From positions 1-23,087 of the IMG/VR virus record IMGVR_UViG_3300037343_000093: 23,087 nucleotides of DNA; one strand, 5' to 3'. How positions within the stretch are numbered: the stretch's first letter is position 1; each line of letters begins with the position of its first letter. Shown in pieces: positions 1 to 7,280 of this stretch. The notes beneath the pieces were generated by a model. It was not told the DNA's origin. It worked only from the letters and a program-made list of their open reading frames with translations, and searched no databases. Origin of the DNA: a virus. The translations under genes were made by a program, and so were the position numbers.

Positions 1-341
1 ACGGCAAAAAACTTAAAGCTAAGGCAAGCCAGTCCAACCCGATCGCGTGGTGGATGACTGGCAACCGGTCTTACCTTGTTGTCCGAGCTGTTGAACAATT
101 TTCTAGCGCCGTGGTTGATAAAGAATTGACACACGACGGCTCTTTGGCGTTAACCCGCCACGTACTCAACGCTCGTCGCCGTATTGGGCGCTCGGGTATC
201 ACTATTGCTAAAGCACACCCTGAAAGCAGGGACAAAATCGACGCGGCTGTAGGTGCTTTGTTGGCGTACCAGGCACGGCTAGTAGCCCTCTCAAAAGGTG
301 AAGCCACACGATCCACTTTTATCCCCCGTCGCATACGATAG
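1..341 (+). CDS. terL: Terminase large subunit, C-terminal part (5' end outside window)
   Basis: The frame is open from base 3 with no upstream stop, so the gene enters from the left edge. About 112 codons remain; the in-frame ATG at 54 is internal. The tail reads HPESRDKIDAAVGALLAYQA, the usual end of the RNase H-like nuclease domain, where the Asp of the DAAxA motif is the last catalytic acidic residue and binds metal. The enzyme translocates DNA into the prohead with its ATPase domain (not in the window) and cuts concatemers with this domain. The portal gene follows 12 bp downstream, the normal order. Packaging type cannot be judged from this fragment. Confidence 0.85.
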   Translation, partial: GKKLKAKASQSNPIAWWMTGNRSYLVVRAVEQFSSAVVDKELTHDGSLALTRHVLNARRRIGRSGITIAKAHPESRDKIDAAVGALLAYQARLVALSKGEATRSTFIPRRIR

Positions 342-353
342 GACACTAATTTT

Positions 354-1958
354 ATGGCTACCCAGCTTAGTAAGGGCCAACAAGCTCTCGTAAAGAGTTT
401 GGCACGTAAACAAAGTCACTACGCCCTTTTGGAGCGTTATTACGACGGTGACGCGCCTCTACCCGAGAGCGCCGAGGGCCAGTCGAGGGCTTACCGTCGT
501 TTCCAACGTAAAAGCCGTCTGAACCTGGCACAACTGTCGGTAGCGGCGGTTCGAGAGCGTATGGTTATTGGCGGTTTTCGTACGGGTGCCGAAGATGACG
601 ATAACGGCGACCGTGAGGCCCGCCGGTTGTGGAAAGCTAACCATTTAGATTACTTAAGCGCCGACCTACATTCGTATATGTTGCGTTTTGGTACCGGCTA
701 CGCCCTTGTGGGGTACCCTGAGGGCTCGCAATACCCGGTAGTGACCGTAGAAGACCCGCGCCAAGTTTATGGCCGTGTGTCGCCTACAGAGCCGTCTAAC
801 GTCTTAGAGGCTATTAAGGTTTTTAGCGAGAATGGCTCGCATTTTTTGTATTGGTACGGCGTGGACACTATCGAGGTGTTTACCAAGCCTTCCGACCAAA
901 ACATTTTCGACCCTGACGGTTACCAGTTGGTCGGTGAGACCACTAACCCTCTAGGCGAGGTTCCCGTAGTCAAGTTTACTAACGCTGACGAGCGCGGCGA
1001 GTATGAGCCTTACCTGGACATTATCGACCGCGTTAACCATATGATTCTACAGCGTCTAATTATTGCTACGACGCAAGCGTTTAGACAGCGCGTACTAAAG
1101 GGCGATTTTCCCACCCACGACGCCGACGGTAACGAAATTGACTATAACGGTATGTTCGAGTCTTCGGCCGGCTCTTTGTGGATGATTCCCGAGGGCGCTG
1201 ACGTCGAAGAGCTTGGTCAAGCTGACATTAGTGGTATTTTGCAGGCTGTACGCGCCGATATACAAGACTTTGCCGCGGTTACCCGTACACCTATGCACTA
1301 TTTTACCCCTGAGGGCGCTAACGGTAGCGCTGAGGGCGCACAGTTGGCCCGCGAGGGGCTTGTGTTTAAAGCTGAGGATCGTATCGCCAGGGTTTCCCCT
1401 GGTTGGTCTAAGGTTATGTCTTTGCTTTTCCGTTGGATGGGCGACGAGACTCGGGCGGCTTTGCTCGACCTCGAGCCGTTGTGGAAACCTGCCGAGCGTT
1501 ACTCTATGTCTGAGCGGGCTGACGCTAATTCGAAGTTCCAAGATATTCCGTTTAGGTCGCGTATGGCGCTTATTGGCCAGTTCTCTCCCGCTGAAATTGA
1601 CGAGATGGAAATGCAACGCGCTGGCGAGACGTTACTTACCGAGGCTTTGCTTGGGGTTCCCGCTGGCCCAGCGATTGAGGCACCGTCTGACGGTGAGCAA
1701 GTTGTAAACGTTTTCCGTGACATTGCTAACGGTGATGTTGTCGAGTTCGCGCAAGGCGTTGGACAAGTTGAGCATATTATGACCGGTGGCGTTTTGGGTA
1801 TCGAGGGTAGCGAGTTTGCAATTACTGGCACCGCTAACAACCCGGCGGTACAAGTTCGTCGCTGGGAAATTGTTGGCAACACTTGGGAACCAACCGCCGC
1901 CGTCTTTGGGACTCGTTACAACGAGCTTACCCGGCTTGACGGTTTGCCCGAAGCGTAA
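354..1958 (+). CDS. Portal protein (SPP1 gp6-like)
   Basis: A 534-residue protein of the usual size for a dodecameric portal, the ring at the capsid vertex through which DNA passes and on which terminase docks. The middle and C-terminal half (about residues 290-370) carry the typical portal helical region, including TRTPMHYFTPEGANGSAEGA followed by a basic/aromatic segment with WSKVMSLLFRWMGDE. This resembles the Phage_prot_Gp6/SPP1 portal family common in actinophages. The gene lies between terminase and the MuF-like gene, and its TAA shares an A with the next ATG (TAATG), so the two are translationally coupled. Start is ATG 354. Assignment rests on sequence pattern plus gene order. Confidence 0.9.
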   Translation: MATQLSKGQQALVKSLARKQSHYALLERYYDGDAPLPESAEGQSRAYRRFQRKSRLNLAQLSVAAVRERMVIGGFRTGAEDDDNGDREARRLWKANHLDYLSADLHSYMLRFGTGYALVGYPEGSQYPVVTVEDPRQVYGRVSPTEPSNVLEAIKVFSENGSHFLYWYGVDTIEVFTKPSDQNIFDPDGYQLVGETTNPLGEVPVVKFTNADERGEYEPYLDIIDRVNHMILQRLIIATTQAFRQRVLKGDFPTHDADGNEIDYNGMFESSAGSLWMIPEGADVEELGQADISGILQAVRADIQDFAAVTRTPMHYFTPEGANGSAEGAQLAREGLVFKAEDRIARVSPGWSKVMSLLFRWMGDETRAALLDLEPLWKPAERYSMSERADANSKFQDIPFRSRMALIGQFSPAEIDEMEMQRAGETLLTEALLGVPAGPAIEAPSDGEQVVNVFRDIANGDVVEFAQGVGQVEHIMTGGVLGIEGSEFAITGTANNPAVQVRRWEIVGNTWEPTAAVFGTRYNELTRLDGLPEA

Positions 1959-2833
1959 TGGCTACCTTAGCCGAGCTGACAGACGGCTACAACCGGCTAA
2001 ACACTCGTTTGGTACGTGGTGCTGGCGTTTTAGCGGGCAACCTTTTTAGGCAACTTGGATCGTGGCGCGATAGTGACGTAACGCGTTACCTAAACCTTGT
2101 TGGCCCACAGATTGACGGTATCAAGTCGCAAGCGGCACAACTGCAAGCGGTTTATTACCAAGAGGTTGCCAAAGCTAACGGGGAGAGCTTTACCCCGGTT
2201 GCGGTGAGACCTCGAGACCTTACAGACGAAACGTTACGTAACGGTGCTGTAACGGCTGAGGTGTACCGTCGCCCTTTTGTTGAGGCTTATACGGCGTTGT
2301 CTAGTAACCAGTTGTTGCGTACCGCTGTGGAACAAGGCGCGGCGCGTGCTTCGAGTATTGCAGAGACCGATATACAGTTGGCGAGTCGTGAGGCTGGCCG
2401 TCGGCAACGTCTGGGTAACTCTAATATTGTTGGTTACCGTCGCGTTTTGACCGGTAGCGAAAACTGTGCGCTGTGTGCGATTGCTTCGACGCAACGTTAC
2501 CGGGTCAACGACTTAAAACCAATACACCCTGGTTGCGATTGCGGAGAGCAACCTATTTACGGTGACTTTGACCCTGGACAGGTTATCGACCCTACAGGTT
2601 TAGAGAGTATTCACGAGGCTCTAATACAGCAACTAGGTGTCGACGATCGTGGCGCGAGGGCTGCCGGTATCGGCAAGTTTGTCGATTATGAAGACGGCGA
2701 GACCCGTCTGGCAGACCTTACCGAAATTATTGCGGTGCGCGACCACGGCGAGTACGGGCCTACGCTGACGTGGCGAGACCAAAAGTTTACTGGCCCGTCA
2801 GATATCCCGGCGGTACTAGATACCGCTATATAG
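1958..2833 (+). CDS. MuF-like minor head protein
   Basis: A 291-residue protein directly behind the portal, the standard place for MuF/SPP1 gp7-type minor capsid proteins that enter the prohead with the portal. The N-terminal two thirds look helical. The C-terminal domain shows the MuF cysteine/histidine signature: C170-x2-C173, then H190-P-x-C193-x-C195, likely a metal site. About 95 residues follow the motif and show no toxin domain that I recognise. Start ATG 1958 overlaps the portal stop. The stop at 2831-2833 is followed by a 72-bp gap with two hairpins before the scaffold gene. Confidence 0.85.
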   Translation: MATLAELTDGYNRLNTRLVRGAGVLAGNLFRQLGSWRDSDVTRYLNLVGPQIDGIKSQAAQLQAVYYQEVAKANGESFTPVAVRPRDLTDETLRNGAVTAEVYRRPFVEAYTALSSNQLLRTAVEQGAARASSIAETDIQLASREAGRRQRLGNSNIVGYRRVLTGSENCALCAIASTQRYRVNDLKPIHPGCDCGEQPIYGDFDPGQVIDPTGLESIHEALIQQLGVDDRGARAAGIGKFVDYEDGETRLADLTEIIAVRDHGEYGPTLTWRDQKFTGPSDIPAVLDTAI

Positions 2834-2837
2834 TTTT

Positions 2838-2874
2838 CCGGCCACCCTGGTCGGTTCAGGCTCGAGATGAGCCT
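2838..2874 (+). promoter_or_regulatory. Two tandem hairpins ahead of the scaffold gene
   Basis: The first inverted repeat pairs 2838-2844 with 2848-2854 (7 bp, one G-U, 3-nt loop CCC). The second pairs AGGCTC 2858-2863 with GAGCCT 2869-2874 (6 bp, loop GAGAT). No T-run follows, so this is not a classical terminator. The position, between minor-head and scaffold/capsid genes, suits an RNA processing or stability element, but this is inference. Confidence 0.35.
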
Positions 2875-2905
2875 TATCTATTCCGAGATGGAAAGGTAAA
2901 CCTTT

Positions 2906-3505
2906 ATGTCGCAAGACGAAAACGAAAATATCGAAACCGTTGGGGACAATACTGGCACGGCTGAGACGGCCGAGACTGTAGACCTTGACGAGTACCCACA
3001 AGACCACCCGCTAGTCAAAACTTTAGCTAAGCAACGAGCCGAGCTTAAAGAGTTGAAGGATTTACGTAAAAGCCATTCTGAGGCCGCTAAGGAATTGGAA
3101 GACTTGCGTAAAGCTCAACTTACAGAGCACGAGCGTCTAATCGAGCAAACTAAAGAGGACACACGCCGGTCGGTGAGTATGGAGTACGCCGAGAAACTTG
3201 TAGAGGCCGAACTAAAAACGTCACTAAAGGGCAAAAGCCTTAACGGTGACTCGATTTTACAGTTTGACCGAGCCGCTTTTATCCAAGATAACGGCGACGT
3301 CGATAGTGACGCTATTGCGACGTGGGTAGAAGCTCACAGTACCAACACCGAGGCACCCAAACCCGATTTAGGGCAGGGCGCACGAGGTAGTAACAGTTCT
3401 CTCGCGCAAATTAGATCGCGTGAAGAATTACAAAGTATGAAACCGTCCGAGATATTGGCGGCCCGTAATGACGGTCGCCTAGATTCTTTGATGGGAAAAC
3501 CCTAA
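2906..3505 (+). CDS. Capsid scaffolding protein
   Basis: A 199-residue, strongly charged protein immediately before the major capsid gene. Residues about 1-30 are acidic and low-complexity. Residues about 36-110 are rich in Lys, Glu, Leu and Ala, predicted as a long coiled coil (KQRAELKELKDLRKSHSEAA and onward). A flexible middle and a short C-terminal helical segment with RSREELQSMKPSEILAARND follow. This is the usual actinophage scaffold build, in which the C-terminus contacts the coat protein during prohead assembly. Start ATG 2906 has GGAAAGG upstream at a good distance. Glutamine is mostly CAA here, unlike in the adjacent capsid gene. Confidence 0.85.
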   Translation: MSQDENENIETVGDNTGTAETAETVDLDEYPQDHPLVKTLAKQRAELKELKDLRKSHSEAAKELEDLRKAQLTEHERLIEQTKEDTRRSVSMEYAEKLVEAELKTSLKGKSLNGDSILQFDRAAFIQDNGDVDSDAIATWVEAHSTNTEAPKPDLGQGARGSNSSLAQIRSREELQSMKPSEILAARNDGRLDSLMGKP

Positions 3506-3523
3506 AAAGAAAGGTAGCTAATA

Positions 3524-4342
3524 ATGGCTATTGACCAATTTATACCCGAGATTTGGGCGGCAGGGGTAACCCAGTCGTTTATTTCCAACCAGGTGGTTAT
3601 CCCCACCCTTAACACCCAGTTTACCGGTGAGATTACTCGCGGTAACCAGGTGCACATTATCAACGCAACAACCCCCACGATTGTGGACTACGCTGGCGCT
3701 GGCCGTAGCATTACCGCCGCCGACTTGGCCGACACCGAGGTTTTGCTCGCTATCGACCAGGAGAAAGCATTTTCTGTAAACGTCGACGACGTGGACAAAG
3801 TGCAGGCTTCTAGCGAGTTTGGCCCCTGGGTTGACTCTGCCGGCCGTGCGCTTGCTGAGGACGCTGAAGAGTACATTTTGGCTCAGATGTTGGCTGGCGC
3901 AACCGACGGTAACGCCGGTGACGTTGACGTGACAACCTTCGCCCTTGCAAAGGCTGCACTGCTCAAGATCCGTACCACGATGACCGCTGGTAAAGTGCCC
4001 GCGTCTGACCGTTTTGTAGCTGTTAACCCGGCTATGGCTGACTTGCTGATTTCTGGCCTGTCTGACGTGTCTAGCGCTGGCTCTGCCGACGAGCTTCGTA
4101 ACGGCCAGATTGCCCGACTTTACGGTATGGGAGTCCTCGAGACCCCACTGTTTGCCGAGGCAACCGCGCCCGTCGCTATTGGTTACCACGCTTCTACGGT
4201 TGCGTTTGTTAACCAGATTAACTCGCTCGAGTCTTTGCGTAACCCCACCAAGTTCGCCGACATTGTGCGCGGACTAAACGTTTACGGTGCAAAGGTTACC
4301 CAGGCTGCCGGTGTTGTTAAGTACGTTTCGGTTCCTGCCTAG
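3524..4342 (+). CDS. Major capsid protein (HK97 fold)
   Basis: A 272-residue protein directly after the scaffold, with the alternating strand/helix pattern of HK97-fold coats of actinophages: an N-terminal arm (MAIDQFIPEIWAAGVTQSF), an E-loop-like region, and a P-domain helix around WVDSAGRALAEDAEEYILAQ. It builds the capsid shell. A strong AAGAAAGG ribosome site lies about 10 nt before ATG 3524. Codon choice is biased compared with neighbours: about ten of eleven glutamines are CAG, while the scaffold and portal favour CAA. That fits selection for high expression. A hairpin follows the gene. Confidence 0.93.
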   Translation: MAIDQFIPEIWAAGVTQSFISNQVVIPTLNTQFTGEITRGNQVHIINATTPTIVDYAGAGRSITAADLADTEVLLAIDQEKAFSVNVDDVDKVQASSEFGPWVDSAGRALAEDAEEYILAQMLAGATDGNAGDVDVTTFALAKAALLKIRTTMTAGKVPASDRFVAVNPAMADLLISGLSDVSSAGSADELRNGQIARLYGMGVLETPLFAEATAPVAIGYHASTVAFVNQINSLESLRNPTKFADIVRGLNVYGAKVTQAAGVVKYVSVPA

Positions 4343-4356
4343 TAACTGACTCGTTT

Positions 4357-4385
4357 GGGGGAGGTCGGCTAGTCCGGTCTCCCCC
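4357..4385 (+). terminator. Hairpin after the capsid gene, possible weak terminator
   Basis: GGGGGAG (4357-4363) pairs perfectly with CTCCCCC (4379-4385). Inside is a second 3-bp stem, CGG/CCG, with loop CTAGT, separated by a 2x2 internal loop. No T-run follows directly; five T's come about 15 nt later. It may reduce read-through or protect the capsid mRNA 3' end. Confidence 0.45.
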
Positions 4386-4421
4386 ACCCAGCCGCGCAAG
4401 TTTTTATCTGGAGGGCTACCA

Positions 4422-5024
4422 ATGGCACTGGCTACTATTGCCGATATTGAGGCACGTTTAGGGCGCGAGCTGACGGCCACCGAGGACACTCAGGCGGCGG
4501 CTTGGCTTGAAGACGCCTCGTCTATGTTTGTACAACGTGCTATACAAAAGTTTGAGGTTAGCTCGTCTGTGGTGCGTTTGTTCCCTCGTGACGGGGTTGT
4601 GCGTCTTGTACAACGCCCTGTTATAGAGATAGATAGCGTTACCGACCTTGACGGTGTAGAGCTAGATTACACGTACGACGGGTTCCAGTCTTTATACGAC
4701 TTGGGCTCTTACACCCCGGTACGGGTCACTTATGATCACGGCTCGGCAACTATACCCGACGACGTTGTGGCTGTTATCGCCGGTATGGTGGTGCGCACGG
4801 TGCTTATCCCTGACGACGCTGCCGCTGGTATCCAGCAACAAAGCGTAGGGCCGTTTTCTCAGTCGTACGCTAACTGGGCTGTTGGCCGCCAAGTGTTGAT
4901 GAGCCCTAGCGACGTAGAGGTAGCTAATTACTACCGAGATAAAACTTTTAGGTCGGCTTCGACGATTGGAAACGGAAACTATGGAGTTAATTACCCGAGT
5001 CCGACGAAGTTCGAGCGGTACTGA
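4422..5024 (+). CDS. Head-tail adaptor (HK97 gp6 / SPP1 gp15-like)
   Basis: A 200-residue protein, first gene after the capsid. It begins with the typical helical head-tail connector pattern (IADIEARLGRELTATEDTQA, then a long helix with AAAWLEDASSMFVQRA). A beta-rich part and a second helical part with DDVVAVIAGMVVRTVL follow. Proteins of this class form the ring under the portal to which the stopper and tail attach. ATG 4422 is preceded by GGAGGG. The last 15 codons overlap the next gene in another frame. Family assignment combines pattern and position; the exact connector class is less certain. Confidence 0.75.
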   Translation: MALATIADIEARLGRELTATEDTQAAAWLEDASSMFVQRAIQKFEVSSSVVRLFPRDGVVRLVQRPVIEIDSVTDLDGVELDYTYDGFQSLYDLGSYTPVRVTYDHGSATIPDDVVAVIAGMVVRTVLIPDDAAAGIQQQSVGPFSQSYANWAVGRQVLMSPSDVEVANYYRDKTFRSASTIGNGNYGVNYPSPTKFERY

Positions 5025-5304
5025 TAGTTACGGTCAACCCGTTTACACTACGGCCTCGTCTGAAGTAGGGGCTATTGTTTCTGCTCGGGTGTCCGGTACC
5101 AATTTTGACGCCGACCAGATTGTGGTAACTGATGGGTTAACCGTCTACCTGCCGACAGGTTATGACGTGCAAGACGACGATAAGTTTATTATTCGGACGA
5201 AGACGTACGAGCTCGACGGTGAGGCGTTTGATTGGCGCGACGGGTTAGGCTCGTGGTCGCCCGGCACGGTTGTCAATTTACAACGCGAGGTAGATCGTGG
5301 CTAG
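4981..5304 (+). CDS. Head-tail stopper (SPP1 gp16-like)
   Basis: A 107-residue beta-rich protein in the stopper position of the connector cluster. A central IVVTDGLTVYLPTGYDVQDD and a later FIIRTKTYELDGEAFDWRDG are typical of the small beta-barrel stopper family that seals the portal until infection. I chose ATG 4981: GGAAAC at 4968-4973 lies about 8 nt upstream. The in-frame TTG at 4966 has no better ribosome site. The start overlaps the end of the adaptor gene by 44 bp, and the stop overlaps the next gene's GTG by 8 bp, so the run is translationally linked. Confidence 0.7.
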   Translation: MELITRVRRSSSGTDSYGQPVYTTASSEVGAIVSARVSGTNFDADQIVVTDGLTVYLPTGYDVQDDDKFIIRTKTYELDGEAFDWRDGLGSWSPGTVVNLQREVDRG

Positions 5305-5602
5305 TAAAATACCTGGCGGCGGTGGTGAAGTAAAACTAAATTTTAAGGGTATGGGCGAGTTGTTGCGGTCTCAAGAGGTCGCCGACGAGTTGCGCCAACG
5401 TATGACTAGGGTACAGGGTGCCGTACCTGGGAGCTTGTTGATAGTTGTCCGGTCTGGACGTAGGGCTAGGGCTAAGGTTATCAACGGCTCAGATTTTGAC
5501 GAGGCTAACACCGGCAACTTGTCGAGGGCTTTAGATTTATCTGGCGGTGACCGCGGCTACAAGGTGAAAACTAACAAGCCTAAACCGAGGAAGGGCAAGT
5601 AA
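5297..5602 (+). CDS. Neck / head-tail joining protein (HK97 gp10-like)
   Basis: A 101-residue basic protein between the stopper and the tail terminator, the place of HK97 gp10-like neck proteins. It starts with a short glycine stretch, then KLNFKGMGELLRSQEVADEL, a helix often seen at the N-terminus of this family. The last 15 residues are very lysine-rich. The start is GTG 5297, inside the previous gene's last codons. The stop TAA shares its A with the following ATG (TAATG). It is short for the family (usually 110-140 residues), so the assignment is by position as much as by sequence. Confidence 0.6.
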   Translation: MASKIPGGGGEVKLNFKGMGELLRSQEVADELRQRMTRVQGAVPGSLLIVVRSGRRARAKVINGSDFDEANTGNLSRALDLSGGDRGYKVKTNKPKPRKGK

Positions 5603-5985
5603 TGGCTAACGCGGTCATTTTTAGCGACATTATGAGCCACCTCGTTACCCGTATTACCGCCGAGTTGACGACGCTAGGTTTTACGTCTACCCGTGTGGGT
5701 GTGCTCGCTAACGACTCGGGCTCGCAAGTAATTTTACGCCGTGATGGTGGTACACGTCGGTCTAAAACAATTATGACTGACTCTATCGGTGTAAACGTGT
5801 ACGAAACGTCTTTCGGTAACGCCGAAACTTTGGCCCGTACGGTTATGGCCGTCTTTGACGACTTGCCAAACGGTACCCCAATAGTGGACGTCGTACCCGA
5901 GAGCTCTATACAAGATGTAACCGACCTCAGGGCAGAGCGTAGATTTATGCGTTTTGCTGTAGACCATAGAGGTACAAACCTCTAA
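5602..5985 (+). CDS. Tail terminator protein
   Basis: A 127-residue protein with the length, alpha/beta pattern and position of phage tail terminators (lambda gpU / SPP1 gp17-like), which cap the finished tail tube and join it to the head. An N-terminal amphipathic helix (SDIMSHLVTRITAELTTLGF) is followed by strands with SQVILRRDGG and a C-terminal RAERRFMRFAVDHRG strand. It is followed 16 bp later by the tail tube gene, the usual order. Assignment is mainly by position and overall build. Confidence 0.7.
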   Translation: MANAVIFSDIMSHLVTRITAELTTLGFTSTRVGVLANDSGSQVILRRDGGTRRSKTIMTDSIGVNVYETSFGNAETLARTVMAVFDDLPNGTPIVDVVPESSIQDVTDLRAERRFMRFAVDHRGTNL

Positions 5986-6001
5986 CGAAAGGATAGCTAT
6001 T

Positions 6002-6535
6002 ATGGCTTTAGACTCTGACAACGTGAGAGTTGCTACTACGGGGGCCGTCTATGTTGCCCCTACAGGCACTACGGCACCGACCGATTCGGATGGAACACTA
6101 GACGCGGCGTTTGTCGACCTCGGGTATGTGTCAGCCGACGGAATTGCCGAGACCATTGACAAGTCCACTAACCAGATTCGCTCGTGGCAAGATGGATCGC
6201 TGGTACGTGAGGTTGTATCTGAGGGTACCTACTCTGTAGAAATGACCTTTATCGAAACCAACGAGGCCGTTTTGGAGCTTTACTACGGTGTCACTCAGAC
6301 CAGCGGCAAGTTCTCTATTGACCCTCGTAAGACTGGTGGACGCCAGGCTTTCGTTATTGACGTTATCGACGGTGCCTCTATCGAGCGTACTTATGTGCCC
6401 TCGGGTGAGATTACCTCAGTTGGCGAGCGTACGCTTGCTTCGGGTGAAGCTATCGGTTACCAGGTGACCGTTACCGCTTACGCTGACGCAAGCTCGACGG
6501 TTGTAGAAAAGTTCTTTTCTGACCTCGAGGCTTAA
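6002..6535 (+). CDS. Major tail (tube) protein
   Basis: A 177-residue beta-rich protein forming the hexameric rings of the tail tube. Recognisable features are the N-terminal VRVATTGAVYVAPTGTTAP, then FVDLGYVSADGIAETIDKST, the usual tube-protein start in actinophages, and repeated strand segments with EVVSEGTYSVEMTFIETNEA. The gene has its own strong site (CGAAAGGATAG) before ATG 6002 and is followed by a good intrinsic terminator. Together these allow high expression relative to the tail assembly genes behind it. Glutamine is CAG in four of five cases, matching the capsid gene's bias. Confidence 0.9.
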   Translation: MALDSDNVRVATTGAVYVAPTGTTAPTDSDGTLDAAFVDLGYVSADGIAETIDKSTNQIRSWQDGSLVREVVSEGTYSVEMTFIETNEAVLELYYGVTQTSGKFSIDPRKTGGRQAFVIDVIDGASIERTYVPSGEITSVGERTLASGEAIGYQVTVTAYADASSTVVEKFFSDLEA

Positions 6536-6542
6536 CGTATTG

Positions 6543-6577
6543 CCCTCTAGGTTTCTTGCGGCGGCCTAGAGGGTTTT
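6543..6577 (+). terminator. Intrinsic terminator after the tail tube gene
   Basis: CCCTCTAGG (6543-6551) pairs perfectly with CCTAGAGGG (6565-6573) around a 13-nt loop, followed directly by TTTT. It probably gives partial termination, lowering expression of the chaperone and tape-measure genes compared with the tube protein. Confidence 0.8.
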
Positions 6578-6581
6578 AACT

Positions 6582-6619
6582 AGTGGGGGGCGTTATTGCC
6601 CCCAATTACGCCCCCCACT
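6582..6619. repeat. 12-bp perfect inverted repeat before the tail chaperone gene
   Basis: AGTGGGGGGCGT (6582-6593) is the exact reverse complement of ACGCCCCCCACT (6608-6619), with 14 nt between the arms. It lies 4 bp after the T-run of the preceding terminator and 35 bp before the chaperone start. It could be a second terminator (only TTT follows), an mRNA structure or a protein site. It shares GGGGGGCG with the iterons at 20250-20314. Confidence 0.7.
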
Positions 6620-6654
6620 TTGCCGTAAACAAACTATCGAAAGGTATCGCCGCT

Positions 6655-6885
6655 ATGGGTTACAAAATTGAACACAAGGGTAAGACTGTTGAGCTGCCTA
6701 ACTTTAACGATATGCCTACGGGTGTGTTGCGGAAGGCCCGCCACGAAACCGAGTCCGAGCAGACTTGGTTCATCCTCGAGGGCGTACTTGACGATAAACA
6801 ATTACAGATTTTAGACACGTTGCCGTTGTCCGAGTTTTCTAAGCATATGAAAGCTTGGACGGGTGGCGTAGCACTGGGGGAATAA
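6655..6885 (+). CDS. Tail assembly chaperone, short product (gpG-like)
   Basis: A 76-residue protein between tail tube and tape measure, the position of gpG-type tail assembly chaperones, which coat the tape measure during tube polymerisation. I chose ATG 6655, which has GAAAGG 10 nt upstream; the longer frame from GTG 6583 would run through the hairpin. The sequence (KIEHKGKTVELPNFNDMPTG, then a helix with LRKARHETESEQTWFILEG) is typical of the short chaperone of actinophages. The gene ends CTG GGG GAA TAA, where a -1 shift would continue into the next frame. Confidence 0.85.
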   Translation: MGYKIEHKGKTVELPNFNDMPTGVLRKARHETESEQTWFILEGVLDDKQLQILDTLPLSEFSKHMKAWTGGVALGE

Positions 6886-7280
6886 TTAAGGTCGTCGAGC
6901 TAATCGACGACCATACTGCCGCTTTTATTTACGACTTTAGATCACGTTTTAGTTTGGGCCTTGCCGACCTCGGGGAGAGTATTCCCTGGGTTGAGGTTGT
7001 GTATTTAGTTGCCGTCTTGTTGCGTGACCCAACCTCTTGGTTGCAAGTGAGCGTAAACGGTTGGCACCATCCCGTCTCGTACGAGTGGGCCGCTATGGTG
7101 GCGCAATACGATCTACACGCGCAAGTAAACAGCAAACGGAAACCTAAACCGTATCCTCGCCCCTGGTCTAATACTAACCGGGCTGGCGGTAAAGGTACGG
7201 TACGGGCTGATGGTCGAGAAATTCTTAAACGCGCGCGAGAGGGAGCCTATAAATGGCAGAGCAAGCCTACGCTTATGTAA
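6655..7280 (+). CDS. Tail assembly chaperone, frameshift product (gpGT-like)
   Basis: This joins the 76-residue frame to a second frame that is open from about 6842 to the TAA at 7278-7280. The second frame has no credible own start (TTG 6855 only, no ribosome site). It lies in the -1 frame, and the overlap contains one good slip point, G GGG GAA at 6876-6882, just before the short product's stop. The fusion would be about 208 residues, with the T part (FRSRFSLGLADLGESIPWVE, then a basic tail) typical of gpT. The end overlaps the tape measure start by 28 bp. The exact slip codon is inferred. Confidence 0.75.

Noticed and set aside
2770-2964. 64-codon + strand frame between MuF-like and scaffold genes
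   Set aside because: It overlaps both genes in another frame, has a Tyr/Arg-rich shadow composition and crosses the hairpin region.
3518-4189. 223-codon minus-strand frame opposite the capsid gene
   Set aside because: Antisense shadow of the major capsid gene, with no ribosome site or family pattern; all neighbouring genes are on the + strand.
4966-4980. TTG start for the head-tail stopper gene
   Set aside because: ATG 4981 is in frame with GGAAAC at a usable distance; the TTG would add five residues and lacks its own ribosome site.
6855-7280. Second chaperone frame as an independently started gene
   Set aside because: Its first possible start is TTG 6855 without a ribosome site, inside the first frame; frameshift fusion explains it better.
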